Notes under the pieces: model-generated
Database searches by the model: none
What the model saw: the letters and a program-made list of their open reading frames with translations, nothing else
What the model was told of the DNA's origin: nothing
Program-made: the position numbers and the translations under genes
Source of the DNA: a virus
DNA length: 64,000 bases
Virus record (IMG/VR): IMGVR_UViG_3300025917_000016
Span: 1-64,000 of that record
Strand: one strand, 5' to 3'
Shown here: positions 1-9,429 of the stretch, in pieces
Position numbering within the stretch: position 1 is the stretch's first letter
How the letters are laid out: each line of letters opens with the position of its first letter

Positions 1-25
1 ACCCTGAACGAGGCCGAGGTCGCGC

Positions 26-427
26 GTGAGCGCAACGGCCGACGTGTTCGGCAAGCAGGTCCAGCTATACAGCGCGCAGATCGAAGGACAGACCGGCCGC
101 ATGTCCGCCGAGACCGGCGCCTACAACGCCGAGGTGAACTACCAGCGTGCCGTCGCCGACAACCTGATCCAGACTTCACAGGCCAACCTGGCGGCGATGG
201 TGCAGAAGGCCGGCATGCTGATCGACGCGACCAAGAGCGGCGCCCAGACCGCCGCGCAGATGGCCGCCTCTGCACTGTCGGCGGTGAACCTGTCCGGCTC
301 GATCTCGGCGTCGATGTCGTCCTCCCTGTCGAACTCGTACGGCCGCGCAGTAGGCTTCAATTACAGCCAGTCCGGTTCGGTCAGCAATACGTACACCACT
401 ACCGACAGCACGTCCCATACCGCCTAA
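26..427 (+). CDS. virion-associated protein, 5' end cut or frameshifted
   Basis: The C-terminal part of a probable structural protein. About 100 residues are helical and rich in Ala, Gln and Asn (repeated xxYNAEVxYQRA-type heptads), followed by a Ser/Gly/Thr-rich tail. The only start in this frame is a GTG at 26, just after an in-frame TGA at 5-7. The first ten codons of frame 1 (reading TLNEAEVARE) look like the natural upstream sequence, so one extra base around 28-38 may have broken the gene. It is followed after 14 bases by the next late gene on the same strand. Comparable helical proteins lie next to internal virion proteins in podoviruses. Exact function unknown. Confidence 0.6.
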   Translation: MSATADVFGKQVQLYSAQIEGQTGRMSAETGAYNAEVNYQRAVADNLIQTSQANLAAMVQKAGMLIDATKSGAQTAAQMAASALSAVNLSGSISASMSSSLSNSYGRAVGFNYSQSGSVSNTYTTTDSTSHTA

Positions 428-441
428 CCAGAGAGAACAAC

Positions 442-2334
442 ATGGACTTCAATTCCCTCCGCAACGCAGCCAGCACGGCAGTCGACAAAGTGACGGCCGC
501 CGCGCGCGGCCTGCGCATGCCCGGCGTGGGCGTGGGCGTGCCTCAGCCGGCAGCAGCCGGTGCCGCGCCGCTTCCAACAATCGACCCAACACTGGTCGAC
601 CGCGCCCAGGCCACCATGCGCGCGCCCGTGGCGCCGCAGCCGCCAATCCCGACCCTGACCGACGTAATCAAGCCGGGCGTGGCCGGTCCGTTCCAGCCCG
701 AGCCGCCGATCCCGACGCTGTCCGATGTGCACACGGCGGGTAAGGTGGTGCCACCTGCGTTCGAGCCCGCGCCGGGTGTGGGCGCCAACCCGAACGTGCC
801 GCCCGGCGGCATGAGCGCCGAACGCGCCGCCTTCAACGCCGAGCAGGGCCTACGTGCCGGCCCGCCAGCGCCGCCGGCAACCGTCGGCCGCACGCTGTCC
901 AGCATGGCGGGTGACGCGGGCCGTACGCTGCGTGACAGCGTGCCGAGCAAGCTGGGCATGGCCGCGAATGGTCTGACAGCGGCGGCTTCCTTCGCGCCGC
1001 ACTGGAGCGCGTTCGGCGACGACAGCGGCTTGGACAACGGCCAGAAGGCCAAGCTGTTCGTGCGCGACACCACGCGCGCGCTGGGCGGCATCGCCGGCGG
1101 CGCATTCGGTGCCAGCGTGGGCAGCGCAGTTCCCGTGGCTGGTACGGCGGCTGGAGGTATCGCCGGCGGCATCGCAGGCGCCGCTGGCGTGGACGCGCTC
1201 GGTGGCGGCCTGCGCCAGGGCGTCAACTGGATCAACGAGAAACTGGGCGGCTCGCCGAACTACATCACCAGCACCGACGAGGACCTGGCCGCAGCCGCAG
1301 CAAAGAAGGGCATTGCCGCACCGGTCGTCAAGGCACCCACGCCCGCTGTGCAAGCCGCTGGTACGGCGCTGCAGACACCCGCCGACGTGACCGCATTCAA
1401 CGACCGCATGAAGCAGATCGGCGCCGACAGCGTCGGCATGCGCGTGGGGCCGGGCGACACCCGCGTACTGGCCAACACCGCGCCGACCAGCGCGGTCATG
1501 CAGCAGTTCACCGACCGGCACATGGCCGACCGTACCGCGCAGCTGGCCGCCGCCGACCAGTCCTACCGCGAGCAGTCCATGCACCAGCACGCGCAGAACC
1601 TCGTCATGCAGGACCCGGATGTGATGCGGCTGACCGACGAGCTGCAGGCCGCGCAGCGCAGCGGCTCGCCGGCCGCGATCCAGGCTGCCAGCAACGCGCG
1701 CGACAACCTGATCCGCACCAAGTCGGGCGACCGCCAGAACGACCAGCAGGCCAACGTGACGATGCGTGGCCAGGACTTCACGCTCACCGGCCAGCGCGCG
1801 ACGAACCAGCTCGGTATGTACAACGCCATGCGCGAGCAGGGCAACGTCGATCGCCAGTATCAGCGCGAGAGCGCCAACGACAAGTTCACGCAGGGCGAAG
1901 CGGCCGAGAAGCATCTGGACGACGCACTCACTGCACGCTTCACGACCGGCACGGACAAGGACGGCAAGCCGCAGGTCGACGTGGCGGGCAAGAATGCGGC
2001 CCTGGCCGGCATCCAGCGCAGCGCAGCCGCGCTCGGCGTGGAGAGCGTGAAGGACCTGTCCAAGCTGGACCGCGAGCGCCTGATCGCCGGTGCCGACCTG
2101 GCCGCCAAGGTCAACGCGGACGCTTCGAACATCCTGCCATGGAAACCGGACGTGATCGGCGAGGTCATGCCGCACGATCTCCTCGGCCTGCAGAAGAACA
2201 GCTCGGGCGACTACGTGATCCAGCGCGGCGCCGCCAAGGGCCGCGTGATCCCGGCGCGCTACCTCAACAAGGTGAATGCCGACCGCTTCGGCGGCCAGCC
2301 GACCGACATCTACGACAACCTCAAGGCACAATAA
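442..2334 (+). CDS. internal virion protein (630 aa)
   Basis: A 630-residue protein with a Pro-rich N terminus (two PPIPTL repeats near residues 69 and 90). A Gly/Ala-rich hydrophobic segment follows at about 214-258 that could insert in a membrane, then a long Gln/Ala/Asp-rich helical region to the C terminus. The start ATG follows an AGAGAG-like ribosome site. Its stop TAA shares one base with the ATG of the following giant gene, so the two are translationally coupled. Size, composition and position fit an ejected internal virion protein. I recognise no enzymatic motif. Confidence 0.7.
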   Translation: MDFNSLRNAASTAVDKVTAAARGLRMPGVGVGVPQPAAAGAAPLPTIDPTLVDRAQATMRAPVAPQPPIPTLTDVIKPGVAGPFQPEPPIPTLSDVHTAGKVVPPAFEPAPGVGANPNVPPGGMSAERAAFNAEQGLRAGPPAPPATVGRTLSSMAGDAGRTLRDSVPSKLGMAANGLTAAASFAPHWSAFGDDSGLDNGQKAKLFVRDTTRALGGIAGGAFGASVGSAVPVAGTAAGGIAGGIAGAAGVDALGGGLRQGVNWINEKLGGSPNYITSTDEDLAAAAAKKGIAAPVVKAPTPAVQAAGTALQTPADVTAFNDRMKQIGADSVGMRVGPGDTRVLANTAPTSAVMQQFTDRHMADRTAQLAAADQSYREQSMHQHAQNLVMQDPDVMRLTDELQAAQRSGSPAAIQAASNARDNLIRTKSGDRQNDQQANVTMRGQDFTLTGQRATNQLGMYNAMREQGNVDRQYQRESANDKFTQGEAAEKHLDDALTARFTTGTDKDGKPQVDVAGKNAALAGIQRSAAALGVESVKDLSKLDRERLIAGADLAAKVNADASNILPWKPDVIGEVMPHDLLGLQKNSSGDYVIQRGAAKGRVIPARYLNKVNADRFGGQPTDIYDNLKAQ

Positions 2335-5300
2335 TGAAGAACCTGACCGACGCACTCATGACACCGGCCGCGCCGGTCGTGGCAGACGAAGGTGGCAGCA
2401 GCTTCTCGCGCGGCCTGCGCCAGGGCATGACGACAGCCGGCGGTCAGCTCCACGCGCTGGCGGGCGGCGTCGGCGAGACGCTGGGCGCACAGGACTTCGC
2501 GGCCCAGCAGTACGCCCAGGCCAAGGCCGCCGAGGAGCTGGCGGCGACGCAGGCCCCGGCTGTGACTGACTGGCGTCAGGTGACGCAGGCACCGGACCTG
2601 TCCACGGGCCTGCGCAACGCTGGCAGCTACGTGGCCGGTCTCGCCGGCCAGGCCGTGCCGATGGTCGGGCTGGGGCTGGGCGCGGCGGGCGCGGCCGCGC
2701 TGACGAAGGGCGCCGTCTCTCCCCTCCTTGCCGGCACCGCGGCTGTCGCCCCGTTCGAGACCGGCAGCGCGCTGCAGCGCCAGCAGGCCGACCCGACCGT
2801 CGTGGCGAACAACAGCGCGGTCGACCGCCTGGGCACCGCCGCGCTCGAAGGTACGGGCCGTGCGCTGGCCATGAACGCCGTGCCGCAGCTGATGGGCGGC
2901 AAACTGCTGGGTGCGGGCGTCGGCGCTGCATCCAAGGCCGGCATCGTGGCCGAGGGCGTGGGCGGCAACGCGCTGGCGGGCGCGGCGGCCGAGAAGATTT
3001 CGAGCACCGCGCAGGATCACCTGAACCCGAACCGCGACACGTCAGGCGACAACGCGCGCATGCTGGATGCAGCCGTGGCCGGCGGCGCACTGGGCGTGCC
3101 ATTCGCGGGCGCCGGTCTGGTGGGCCACGCGCTGCACGGCAAGGCCGAGGCACCGGCCGGGCGCCCGATCGACGTAGCTGTCACGCCGGAACCTGCAGCC
3201 GCTGCGCAGCCACCAGCGTCGCTGGTCGACCGTATCCGCAACACGTTCGCGCGTGGCGACGACGCGGCCGAGAAGATCGCCGCCGGCAAGGACGTGATCG
3301 ATGTCGACGCACTGCGCACGGCACCGCCAGAGAAGCAGGGCGAGATGCTGCGTGCGGCGGACGACGCTAGAGTCGAGACCACGCGCGGCTGGGTCGACGA
3401 GCTGATGAAGGACGGCGGCCTGTCCGACGAGAACAAGGCCAAGCTGGCGCAGGCGGCGGGCGACCTGACCGACCGCGCCAACCAGGCCGTGGTGGCCGGC
3501 GTCAAGCTGGCGCAGGACGGCGCGGCCAAGCTGGGCACTCTGGCCGAGGGCCTGTTCAACGCCGTGTCGAAGAAACGTCCGGAGGACGAAGGCACTGCGC
3601 TGAAGTCCGAAGTGTCCGGGGACGCCGACAAGGCGATCGCCGACGTGGTGACGCCGCACATCGAGAAGAAGTTCCCGCAGGCGAACGACGTGGCGATGCA
3701 GTCCATGACGGCCGGCCTGCGCCGCGTGATGGACCACATGCAGAAGACTGGCACGGTCGACCCGGACGTGGCAGGCCACCTGCAGAAGCTGTTCGGCGCC
3801 GACACCACAAGCGTGCTGACCCAGCTGCACGAGCGCGTGCTGGGCGACGCCGACAAGAGTGCTACGAACAACTACTTCCGCGCCGTAAACAAGCTCGACG
3901 ACAGCATGAGCACGCAGGCCAAGCTGACCGACAAGATCCGCGAGGCCCTGCCGAAGGAGGTGCAGGCCACGCCCGACCAGATCGACCAGATGGCCAAGCA
4001 CCTGCAGGAGTACGTGTCCGGCGCCACGCTCGACGGCAAGACGCCCGAGCAGCGCGTCGCCATGAGCCGCCAGATCGAGCAGGCCCTGCGCGAGCACTTC
4101 GGCGACAAGACCGACGACCTGCTGGAGACGGCCAAGCTGGGCCTGGAGACCGAGCGCTCGCAGGACGCGCTGCATGCTGACGCGCGCCGCGCCGAGGGCG
4201 ACGTACCGGATGACCATATCGACCTGGCAGGCAATAGCGACGACGGCTTCGCCGACCACGCCGACGCTGGCGTAACGACCGAGCAGGACCTGGCGCGCGA
4301 GTACTTCGGCGCCGGCAAGGACAAAAACAATCCGCAGTTCATGCTGTCCGAGCAGGCGCACCGTGACACGTACGGCAATGAGAACAGCCAGGCAGCGCGC
4401 GTATTGCGCGACGTGGCGGCAAGCAATCCGGACAAACACGTGTCAGTGATTACGGCTCGCGAGTACGCCCGCGAGAACGGCCTGCCACTGTCCGAACTGG
4501 GCAAGGGCATTGATCCGGACAAGCACGTGATGATCAAGGCCGAGGGCATGAAACGTGAGGGCTTGACGTGGCGCGACGTGGACGGCGCGCGGCTGGACAC
4601 CCACAAGTACCCGGATTCCAAGAGCCGCATCGATACCGAGAATGGCCCGACGTTCGATGCTGTCAAGGTCATGAAGATGTACGCGCAGGAGCACAAGCTA
4701 CCGCGCGATGCGATGGATGCTGCCAACCCGTTCTATCGCCTGCGTCGCCAGTTCACCGAAGCCATCGGCGCATTGTCAGATCATGTGGGCGAGGCGATCC
4801 ACGTTGACGACACGACCGTCGTGGCACGGCGTGGCGGGCGCGACATCACGTGGGGTGAGCTGCAGAAGCTGGGCGCGGCCAAGCCGGACGCCGAGGCGAA
4901 AGCACTGTCCAAGCTGTATGCCGACCGCGAGGAAGCCGTAAAGGCCGGTGATACGGACGCCGTGGCCAAGATCGACGATCTGCTGGACACCCGCACCATG
5001 AGCGGCAACGATCCAAAGGACCAGTTGCTCGACGGCGAGGTGAAGCATACCCCGAGTGCGAGCGAGACCCGCGCCGCACTCGCGCGCGAACTGGGCGCCG
5101 CGAAGGAGAACCTGCGCGCAGCAGTCGAGGCGGCTGGCGGTCCACGCGGCGATACCGTATCCGAGTTGCGCCGCCAGGCGCTGGGACTGGAGGACATGGT
5201 ACAGCGCATGCGCAAGGATCACTACATCGAAGCGAAGACTACCGGCCAGTCCGATATGTTCCATCCACAGGAGCGCGAGGAATGGGCAGTACGTGCCATG

Positions 5301-8300
5301 CGCCTGCGCGAAATGGCTGACATGCTGGCCAAGTCCGGCGGTGCGCGCAAGCTGACCATGAAGGAACGCGCCGCGATCAAGGAGTACTACAACAGCGAGC
5401 GCGAATACGAGAAGAATGAGTTCGGCCAGGCCGAACGCGCACGCCGCGCGGCGCGCGATAGTATCGACGATCCACGTGGCCCATCCGAAGCCGATCCGTT
5501 CGGGAACATCCACGATGCAGTGGACCGCATGGGGAGCGACCTGACCGGTGCATTCACAGGCGCACACAACATGGAAGCCGGCCCCGAGGGCAACCTGCTG
5601 CACGCCGACAACTTCGAGCCGGACACCCACTTCGACGGACGACTGCCGACGAGCATCAAGGGTGCGATCTCCAGCCGCGCCGCCAGCCTCGCTGCCGGCA
5701 AGTCCGCGGTGCAGCGCGCGCTGGGCAGGAAGGTCCAGCACCTGCTGGGCGTGATCGACCAGATGCGGATGAGCGACCAGGCCGAGCTGGCATCGATCGT
5801 AAAGGACAAGGACACCGCCAGCGTGGCCAGCACGATCAACGCCCTGTACCGCAAGTACGGCGAACTGAAGGCGCAGGAGCCGAAGTCGAACTTCGTGAAC
5901 CGCGTGGTGGGCAAAGGCGACGTGAATGACGTGGTGCGCGCAATCAAGGTCAGCGACGATACCCGTGGCCTGCAGCGCGCAGTCGATGCGCTGCTGCCGC
6001 ACCAGCATGACGCTTCCGCGCGCGCCGTGCTGGAGGTGGCCAACGAGCGCCTGGGAAAGTTAATCGAGGCGCACCCTGACGTCGCCTACAGCATGCAGCG
6101 CATGCATCCGGGGAACTCGAACACCGGCAATGCGCGCATGCCGGTCAAGGACTACATCGACAAGGTGCTGGGCAAGACGGTCGACGTGGAGTTCGCCAAG
6201 ATGCTGCACGCGGGCGAGTTCTATACCGACCCGTCGCGCCTGGCACGCGGCCTGAACGCCGACGTGATCCGCGTGTCGACCCACGCGCTCGACCCGATGA
6301 GCGTGGGCTACCACGAGGCGCTACATGGCTTCTTCGCCAAGCTGCACGACGCGGGCCTGCTGGACGACGCGCACCCGCTGGACAAGGCGGCGAGCAGCCC
6401 GTACGTAATGAAGCAGCTGAAGGACCTGCTGGCGCACGAGCCGGATGCGCTGGCGCAGCTGTCCAATCCGGACGAGCGCGCCGCCTACATGTTCCAGTTC
6501 TGGGCCGCCGGCAAACTCAAGCTGCAGCCGCGCCCGGCCGGCATCCTGGGCCACGTCGCCGACTTCTTCAAAAAGACGCTGGGGATCTGGACCAATGACG
6601 CGCGCGCCGAGCACATCATGCAGTATTTTCACAGCGGCGAGTACGGCAAGAACATGCGGGATCGATCCGCCGTTGCTCGTGTCCTGGCCGAGGGCAGCAA
6701 CGCCCACGTCGAGAAGTTCAAGGACATGGTGGCGCCGCTCTCCAAGCTGGCGACGGCCGTGGCCGCCACCGGCGACGCGCGCCTGCGCAGTACCGGCGTC
6801 GACGCTCTGTCCAGGCTGGCCGACAAGGTGTATGCGCCGCTGCACGGCGAACACGGCGACGATCCGGGCTACCTGCCGGCGGCGCGCGCCAAGCGCGGCG
6901 AGTTCATGAACCGGTTGGGCACCGAACTGGGTCAGATTGATGCCGGCACCGTGTCCGACGCGCTGGAGTCGCTGCAGCGCGGCCTGAAGGGCGCCACGCC
7001 TGCTGAACGCCGCGCGGTGGCCAGTATCCGCAAGGTGCTGGACAACACGTTCCTGTACATGCGCGACGCGGGCGTCGACATCGCCCCGCTGGGCTTCGGC
7101 AAGGACTACTTCCCGCGCATGTGGGACGCGAACACGATCCTGCGCAACAAGGACGCATTCCGCGACATGCTGCAGAAGTATGTCACCACCGGCCAGTTCA
7201 AGGGTAGTGTGGATCAGGTCATCGCCACGCTCACGCGCACCGACGGTTCCGACCTGCAGGTCGAGACGATCCGCCCCGGCATGCAGAGCAGCAAAGAGCG
7301 CGTGCTGCAGTTCATCGACCACAAGGACGCGGCGCCGTTCCTCAACAAGAACCTGTACGAGACGCTGAACAGCTACATCACGCAGGCCACGCGCCGAGCC
7401 GAGTGGGCACGCCGGTTCAAGGACGACAGCAGCGACCTGCACCGCCTGATGCACGACGCGCAGAAGCAGGGCGCGACGAAGGAACAGCTGCAGCTCGCAT
7501 CCGATTACCTGCAGGGTGTGGACGGCACGCTGGGCGACTCGATCGACCCGAAGCTGCGCCGCGCGTTCGGCAACGCCATCGTGTACCAGAACATGCGCCT
7601 GTTGCCGCTGGCGATCTTCTCGTCGATGATCGACCCGATGGGCATCCTCGTGCGCGGCGGCACCATGCGCGACTCGTTCGCGGCGATGAAGCGCGGCTTC
7701 GCCGAGATGCCGAAGAACTTCAGGAAGGACGCCAAGGGCGACAACTGGACCGAGCTGGCCGCGCAGCTGGGCGTGATCGACAACGCCGTGCTGATGCACA
7801 ACCTGGGCTCGTCGTTCAGCCAGGGCATGACCAGCAGCTGGGGCCGCAAGCTCAACGATGCGTTTTTCAAGTACAACCTGATGGAGCAGTACAACACGTC
7901 GATGAGGGTCGCGGCCACCCAAGCCGCTGTAGGCTTCCTTGCACGCCATGCCGACGGCACGCACTCGCCGCACTCGCAGCGCTGGCTGGCCGAACTGGGG
8001 TTCAAGCCGGGCGAGGTGCGGGTGAAGAATGGCCAGCCGCTGATGTCGGCGCGCGAGTTCGAGAACGCCGGCATGGCGCCGGACGCCGCAGCGAAGATGG
8101 CTGACCGCATGACCCTCGCTGTCAACAAGTGGGTCGATGGCGCGATCCTGCGGCCGAACGCGGCGCACAAGCCGGTGTGGATGAACGATCCGCACTTCGC
8201 GCTGATCGCGCACCTGAAACAGTTCGTCTACTCGTTCCAGGAGACGATCCTCAAGCGCGTGGCCAACGAGGTCCGCTTCGGCAACGTGGGCCCGGCCTAC

Positions 8301-8663
8301 GCGCTGGCGGGCTACGTACCCTTCATGCTGGCGGCCGATACGGTCAAGGGCATGCTGGTCGGTGGCGGCGAGCAGCCGGACTGGAAGAAGGGCTGGGACG
8401 CTTCCGACTACCTGTTCTACGAGGTGCAGCGCGCGGGCCTGTTCGGCGTCGGTCAGTTCGGCGTGGACGCCGCCAAGGACCTGTATCGCGGCGGGCTGGG
8501 CGTCGGCGCACTGGTGGGCCCGACCGTGGAGCAGCTGGGCGAAGCGGCGCGCACGATCGGTGGCGCGGAGCAGTTCAAGACCTTCGCGCTGAATGCGATG
8601 CCCGCCAACGCGCTGTTCGACGCGGCCGGTAATGCGTCCGCCGCGACGAATGCGGTGGACTGA
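2334..8663 (+). CDS. giant polyvalent internal virion protein with HExxH motif (2109 aa)
   Basis: The start is the ATG overlapping the previous stop (TAATG); the reading frame is also open upstream but that part is a shadow. Residues about 100-145 and 243-266 are Gly/Ala-rich and hydrophobic. Residues 300-1250 are mainly charged and helical. HEALH at 1327-1331 is a zinc metallopeptidase-type HExxH motif, preceded by a hydrophobic stretch as in many metallopeptidases. The last 450 residues (conserved-looking DYFPRMWD, then hydrophobic segments near 1750 and 1986-2011) resemble the C termini of large phage proteins ejected with DNA. Such multidomain ejected proteins are called polyvalent proteins. 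Protease activity is inferred from the motif only. Confidence 0.8.
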   Translation: MKNLTDALMTPAAPVVADEGGSSFSRGLRQGMTTAGGQLHALAGGVGETLGAQDFAAQQYAQAKAAEELAATQAPAVTDWRQVTQAPDLSTGLRNAGSYVAGLAGQAVPMVGLGLGAAGAAALTKGAVSPLLAGTAAVAPFETGSALQRQQADPTVVANNSAVDRLGTAALEGTGRALAMNAVPQLMGGKLLGAGVGAASKAGIVAEGVGGNALAGAAAEKISSTAQDHLNPNRDTSGDNARMLDAAVAGGALGVPFAGAGLVGHALHGKAEAPAGRPIDVAVTPEPAAAAQPPASLVDRIRNTFARGDDAAEKIAAGKDVIDVDALRTAPPEKQGEMLRAADDARVETTRGWVDELMKDGGLSDENKAKLAQAAGDLTDRANQAVVAGVKLAQDGAAKLGTLAEGLFNAVSKKRPEDEGTALKSEVSGDADKAIADVVTPHIEKKFPQANDVAMQSMTAGLRRVMDHMQKTGTVDPDVAGHLQKLFGADTTSVLTQLHERVLGDADKSATNNYFRAVNKLDDSMSTQAKLTDKIREALPKEVQATPDQIDQMAKHLQEYVSGATLDGKTPEQRVAMSRQIEQALREHFGDKTDDLLETAKLGLETERSQDALHADARRAEGDVPDDHIDLAGNSDDGFADHADAGVTTEQDLAREYFGAGKDKNNPQFMLSEQAHRDTYGNENSQAARVLRDVAASNPDKHVSVITAREYARENGLPLSELGKGIDPDKHVMIKAEGMKREGLTWRDVDGARLDTHKYPDSKSRIDTENGPTFDAVKVMKMYAQEHKLPRDAMDAANPFYRLRRQFTEAIGALSDHVGEAIHVDDTTVVARRGGRDITWGELQKLGAAKPDAEAKALSKLYADREEAVKAGDTDAVAKIDDLLDTRTMSGNDPKDQLLDGEVKHTPSASETRAALARELGAAKENLRAAVEAAGGPRGDTVSELRRQALGLEDMVQRMRKDHYIEAKTTGQSDMFHPQEREEWAVRAMRLREMADMLAKSGGARKLTMKERAAIKEYYNSEREYEKNEFGQAERARRAARDSIDDPRGPSEADPFGNIHDAVDRMGSDLTGAFTGAHNMEAGPEGNLLHADNFEPDTHFDGRLPTSIKGAISSRAASLAAGKSAVQRALGRKVQHLLGVIDQMRMSDQAELASIVKDKDTASVASTINALYRKYGELKAQEPKSNFVNRVVGKGDVNDVVRAIKVSDDTRGLQRAVDALLPHQHDASARAVLEVANERLGKLIEAHPDVAYSMQRMHPGNSNTGNARMPVKDYIDKVLGKTVDVEFAKMLHAGEFYTDPSRLARGLNADVIRVSTHALDPMSVGYHEALHGFFAKLHDAGLLDDAHPLDKAASSPYVMKQLKDLLAHEPDALAQLSNPDERAAYMFQFWAAGKLKLQPRPAGILGHVADFFKKTLGIWTNDARAEHIMQYFHSGEYGKNMRDRSAVARVLAEGSNAHVEKFKDMVAPLSKLATAVAATGDARLRSTGVDALSRLADKVYAPLHGEHGDDPGYLPAARAKRGEFMNRLGTELGQIDAGTVSDALESLQRGLKGATPAERRAVASIRKVLDNTFLYMRDAGVDIAPLGFGKDYFPRMWDANTILRNKDAFRDMLQKYVTTGQFKGSVDQVIATLTRTDGSDLQVETIRPGMQSSKERVLQFIDHKDAAPFLNKNLYETLNSYITQATRRAEWARRFKDDSSDLHRLMHDAQKQGATKEQLQLASDYLQGVDGTLGDSIDPKLRRAFGNAIVYQNMRLLPLAIFSSMIDPMGILVRGGTMRDSFAAMKRGFAEMPKNFRKDAKGDNWTELAAQLGVIDNAVLMHNLGSSFSQGMTSSWGRKLNDAFFKYNLMEQYNTSMRVAATQAAVGFLARHADGTHSPHSQRWLAELGFKPGEVRVKNGQPLMSAREFENAGMAPDAAAKMADRMTLAVNKWVDGAILRPNAAHKPVWMNDPHFALIAHLKQFVYSFQETILKRVANEVRFGNVGPAYALAGYVPFMLAADTVKGMLVGGGEQPDWKKGWDASDYLFYEVQRAGLFGVGQFGVDAAKDLYRGGLGVGALVGPTVEQLGEAARTIGGAEQFKTFALNAMPANALFDAAGNASAATNAVD

Positions 8664-8830
8664 CCTTCGGAAGTTTCGAGCGGATCGGAAGCGCTAAGTG
8701 CTTGATTTATATACCTTCTTCTATTCTTCTATTATTATCTATTATTTATATAGAAAAAAATAAGAAGATAAGAAGAATAGGTATATAAATAGAGTTTCCA
8801 GTAAATGGAAGGAAGAATGGAAGACCGTGC
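8664..8830. repeat. AT-rich quasi-palindromic element, copy 1
   Basis: A non-coding block in otherwise GC-rich DNA. GGAAG cores occur at 8669 and 8687, then TTGATTTATATAC, a pyrimidine run of TTC/TTCT, TTTATATAGAAAA, a matching purine run, TATATAAATAGAGTTT, and TGGAAG copies at 8806 and 8818. The arms on either side of the centre are imperfect inverted repeats. A second copy in the same orientation lies at 42441-42606. A weak hairpin (8690-8704) just after the giant gene's stop may also act as its terminator. Confidence 0.75.
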
Positions 8831-9004
8831 GTGTGGGGCGGCGCCGGCGGCCGTTCGTGTGATCGTGTGGCGTGGGCGAAGGGATAGGGCATTGGGATTG
8901 GCCACAGAATTGTGGACTCTGCGTCCCATGTGCATAGGCATGGCCCTGTGATTGAATTCGCGATACGCGAATAGCGAAAGCCGCTTGACGCGGCTTTCTG
9001 CGTT
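8831..9004. other. intergenic region between convergent blocks
   Basis: Together with the AT-rich element this makes about 340 bases without a gene between the late (+) and early (-) blocks. I see no convincing ORF: the short ones on both strands have poor composition and no ribosome site. The right end holds two tandem hairpins listed separately. Confidence 0.6.
8956..8998 (-). terminator. tandem hairpins ending the early block
   Basis: A perfect 9-bp stem (GAAAGCCGC with GCGGCTTTC, loop TTGAC) lies at 8976-8998. A second 7-bp stem (ATTCGCG with CGCGAAT, loop ATA) lies at 8956-8972. They fall directly after the stop of the last minus-strand gene and between converging transcription units, so they probably stop transcription from both sides. 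The U-run is weak on either strand. Confidence 0.6.
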
Positions 9005-9211
9005 TTATACTAGGCGGACGTCAGCGTCGGCCGCGACCCGGAACTGCTTCTTGCACGAGTCGCACGTCATCTCGGTGTCACGCGGATCGCCGAGCCAGTC
9101 TTCGACCTGCTCCTCGCAGTGCGGACAGATCACGTGCTGCACGCGGGCGTACACGAAGCGGGCGACATGCATGTCGAAGACGCGCGTTTGTTCTCGGTCC
9201 TGGTCACTCAT
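9005..9211 (-). CDS. small zinc-ribbon protein (68 aa)
   Basis: Two Cys pairs, CPHC and CDSC, separated by 18 residues form a classic zinc ribbon in the second half of the protein. It is the last gene of the minus-strand block, three bases after the preceding stop. Small zinc ribbons of this kind are common in phage early regions and may bind nucleic acid or protein. No specific function can be assigned. Confidence 0.75.
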   Translation of the reverse strand: MSDQDREQTRVFDMHVARFVYARVQHVICPHCEEQVEDWLGDPRDTEMTCDSCKKQFRVAADADVRLV

Positions 9212-9214
9212 CGT

Positions 9215-9427
9215 TCATGCTCCATCCGGCTCGTTGATAATCGGCTCGTACGTGAAGTGCGGGTCCGGCTCGCCGTCCACATACATCGTGACCGACTCGC
9301 CGCCGACACGACCCGTACCCTTCATCGACATGTCGCGGTAGCTGTTGAATGCCCGGATGGCATCAAGGTGAACCGCGGTATCGACAACCGTACCAAGGTT
9401 GCCGACGACGACCTGGAAGCGGGCCAT
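9215..9427 (-). CDS. hypothetical protein (70 aa)
   Basis: A small soluble protein with no motif that I recognise. The start ATG has a GGGGAA ribosome site six bases upstream, and the gene is packed between its neighbours with gaps of 2-3 bases. Codon use matches the block. Confidence 0.6.
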   Translation of the reverse strand: MARFQVVVGNLGTVVDTAVHLDAIRAFNSYRDMSMKGTGRVGGESVTMYVDGEPDPHFTYEPIINEPDGA

Positions 9428-9429
9428 GG

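Noticed and set aside
850-2355. 501-codon open frame on the minus strand opposite the 630-residue virion gene
   Set aside because: Shadow of the plus-strand gene with low-complexity Arg/Val/Ala/His composition. The plus frame has the correct overlap with its neighbours.
3042-4439. 465-codon minus-strand open frame
   Set aside because: Shadow of the 2109-residue gene; composition typical of an antisense frame.
6321-8213. 630-codon open frame on the minus strand inside the giant virion gene
   Set aside because: It is the complement of a strongly biased GC-rich coding frame. Its product is Arg/His/Val-rich without any domain-like pattern, and it has no ribosome site.
8735-8941. 68-codon minus-strand ORF over the AT-rich element
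   Set aside because: The sequence is made of AT-rich repeats and random GC-rich codons, has no ribosome site and breaks the terminator arrangement.
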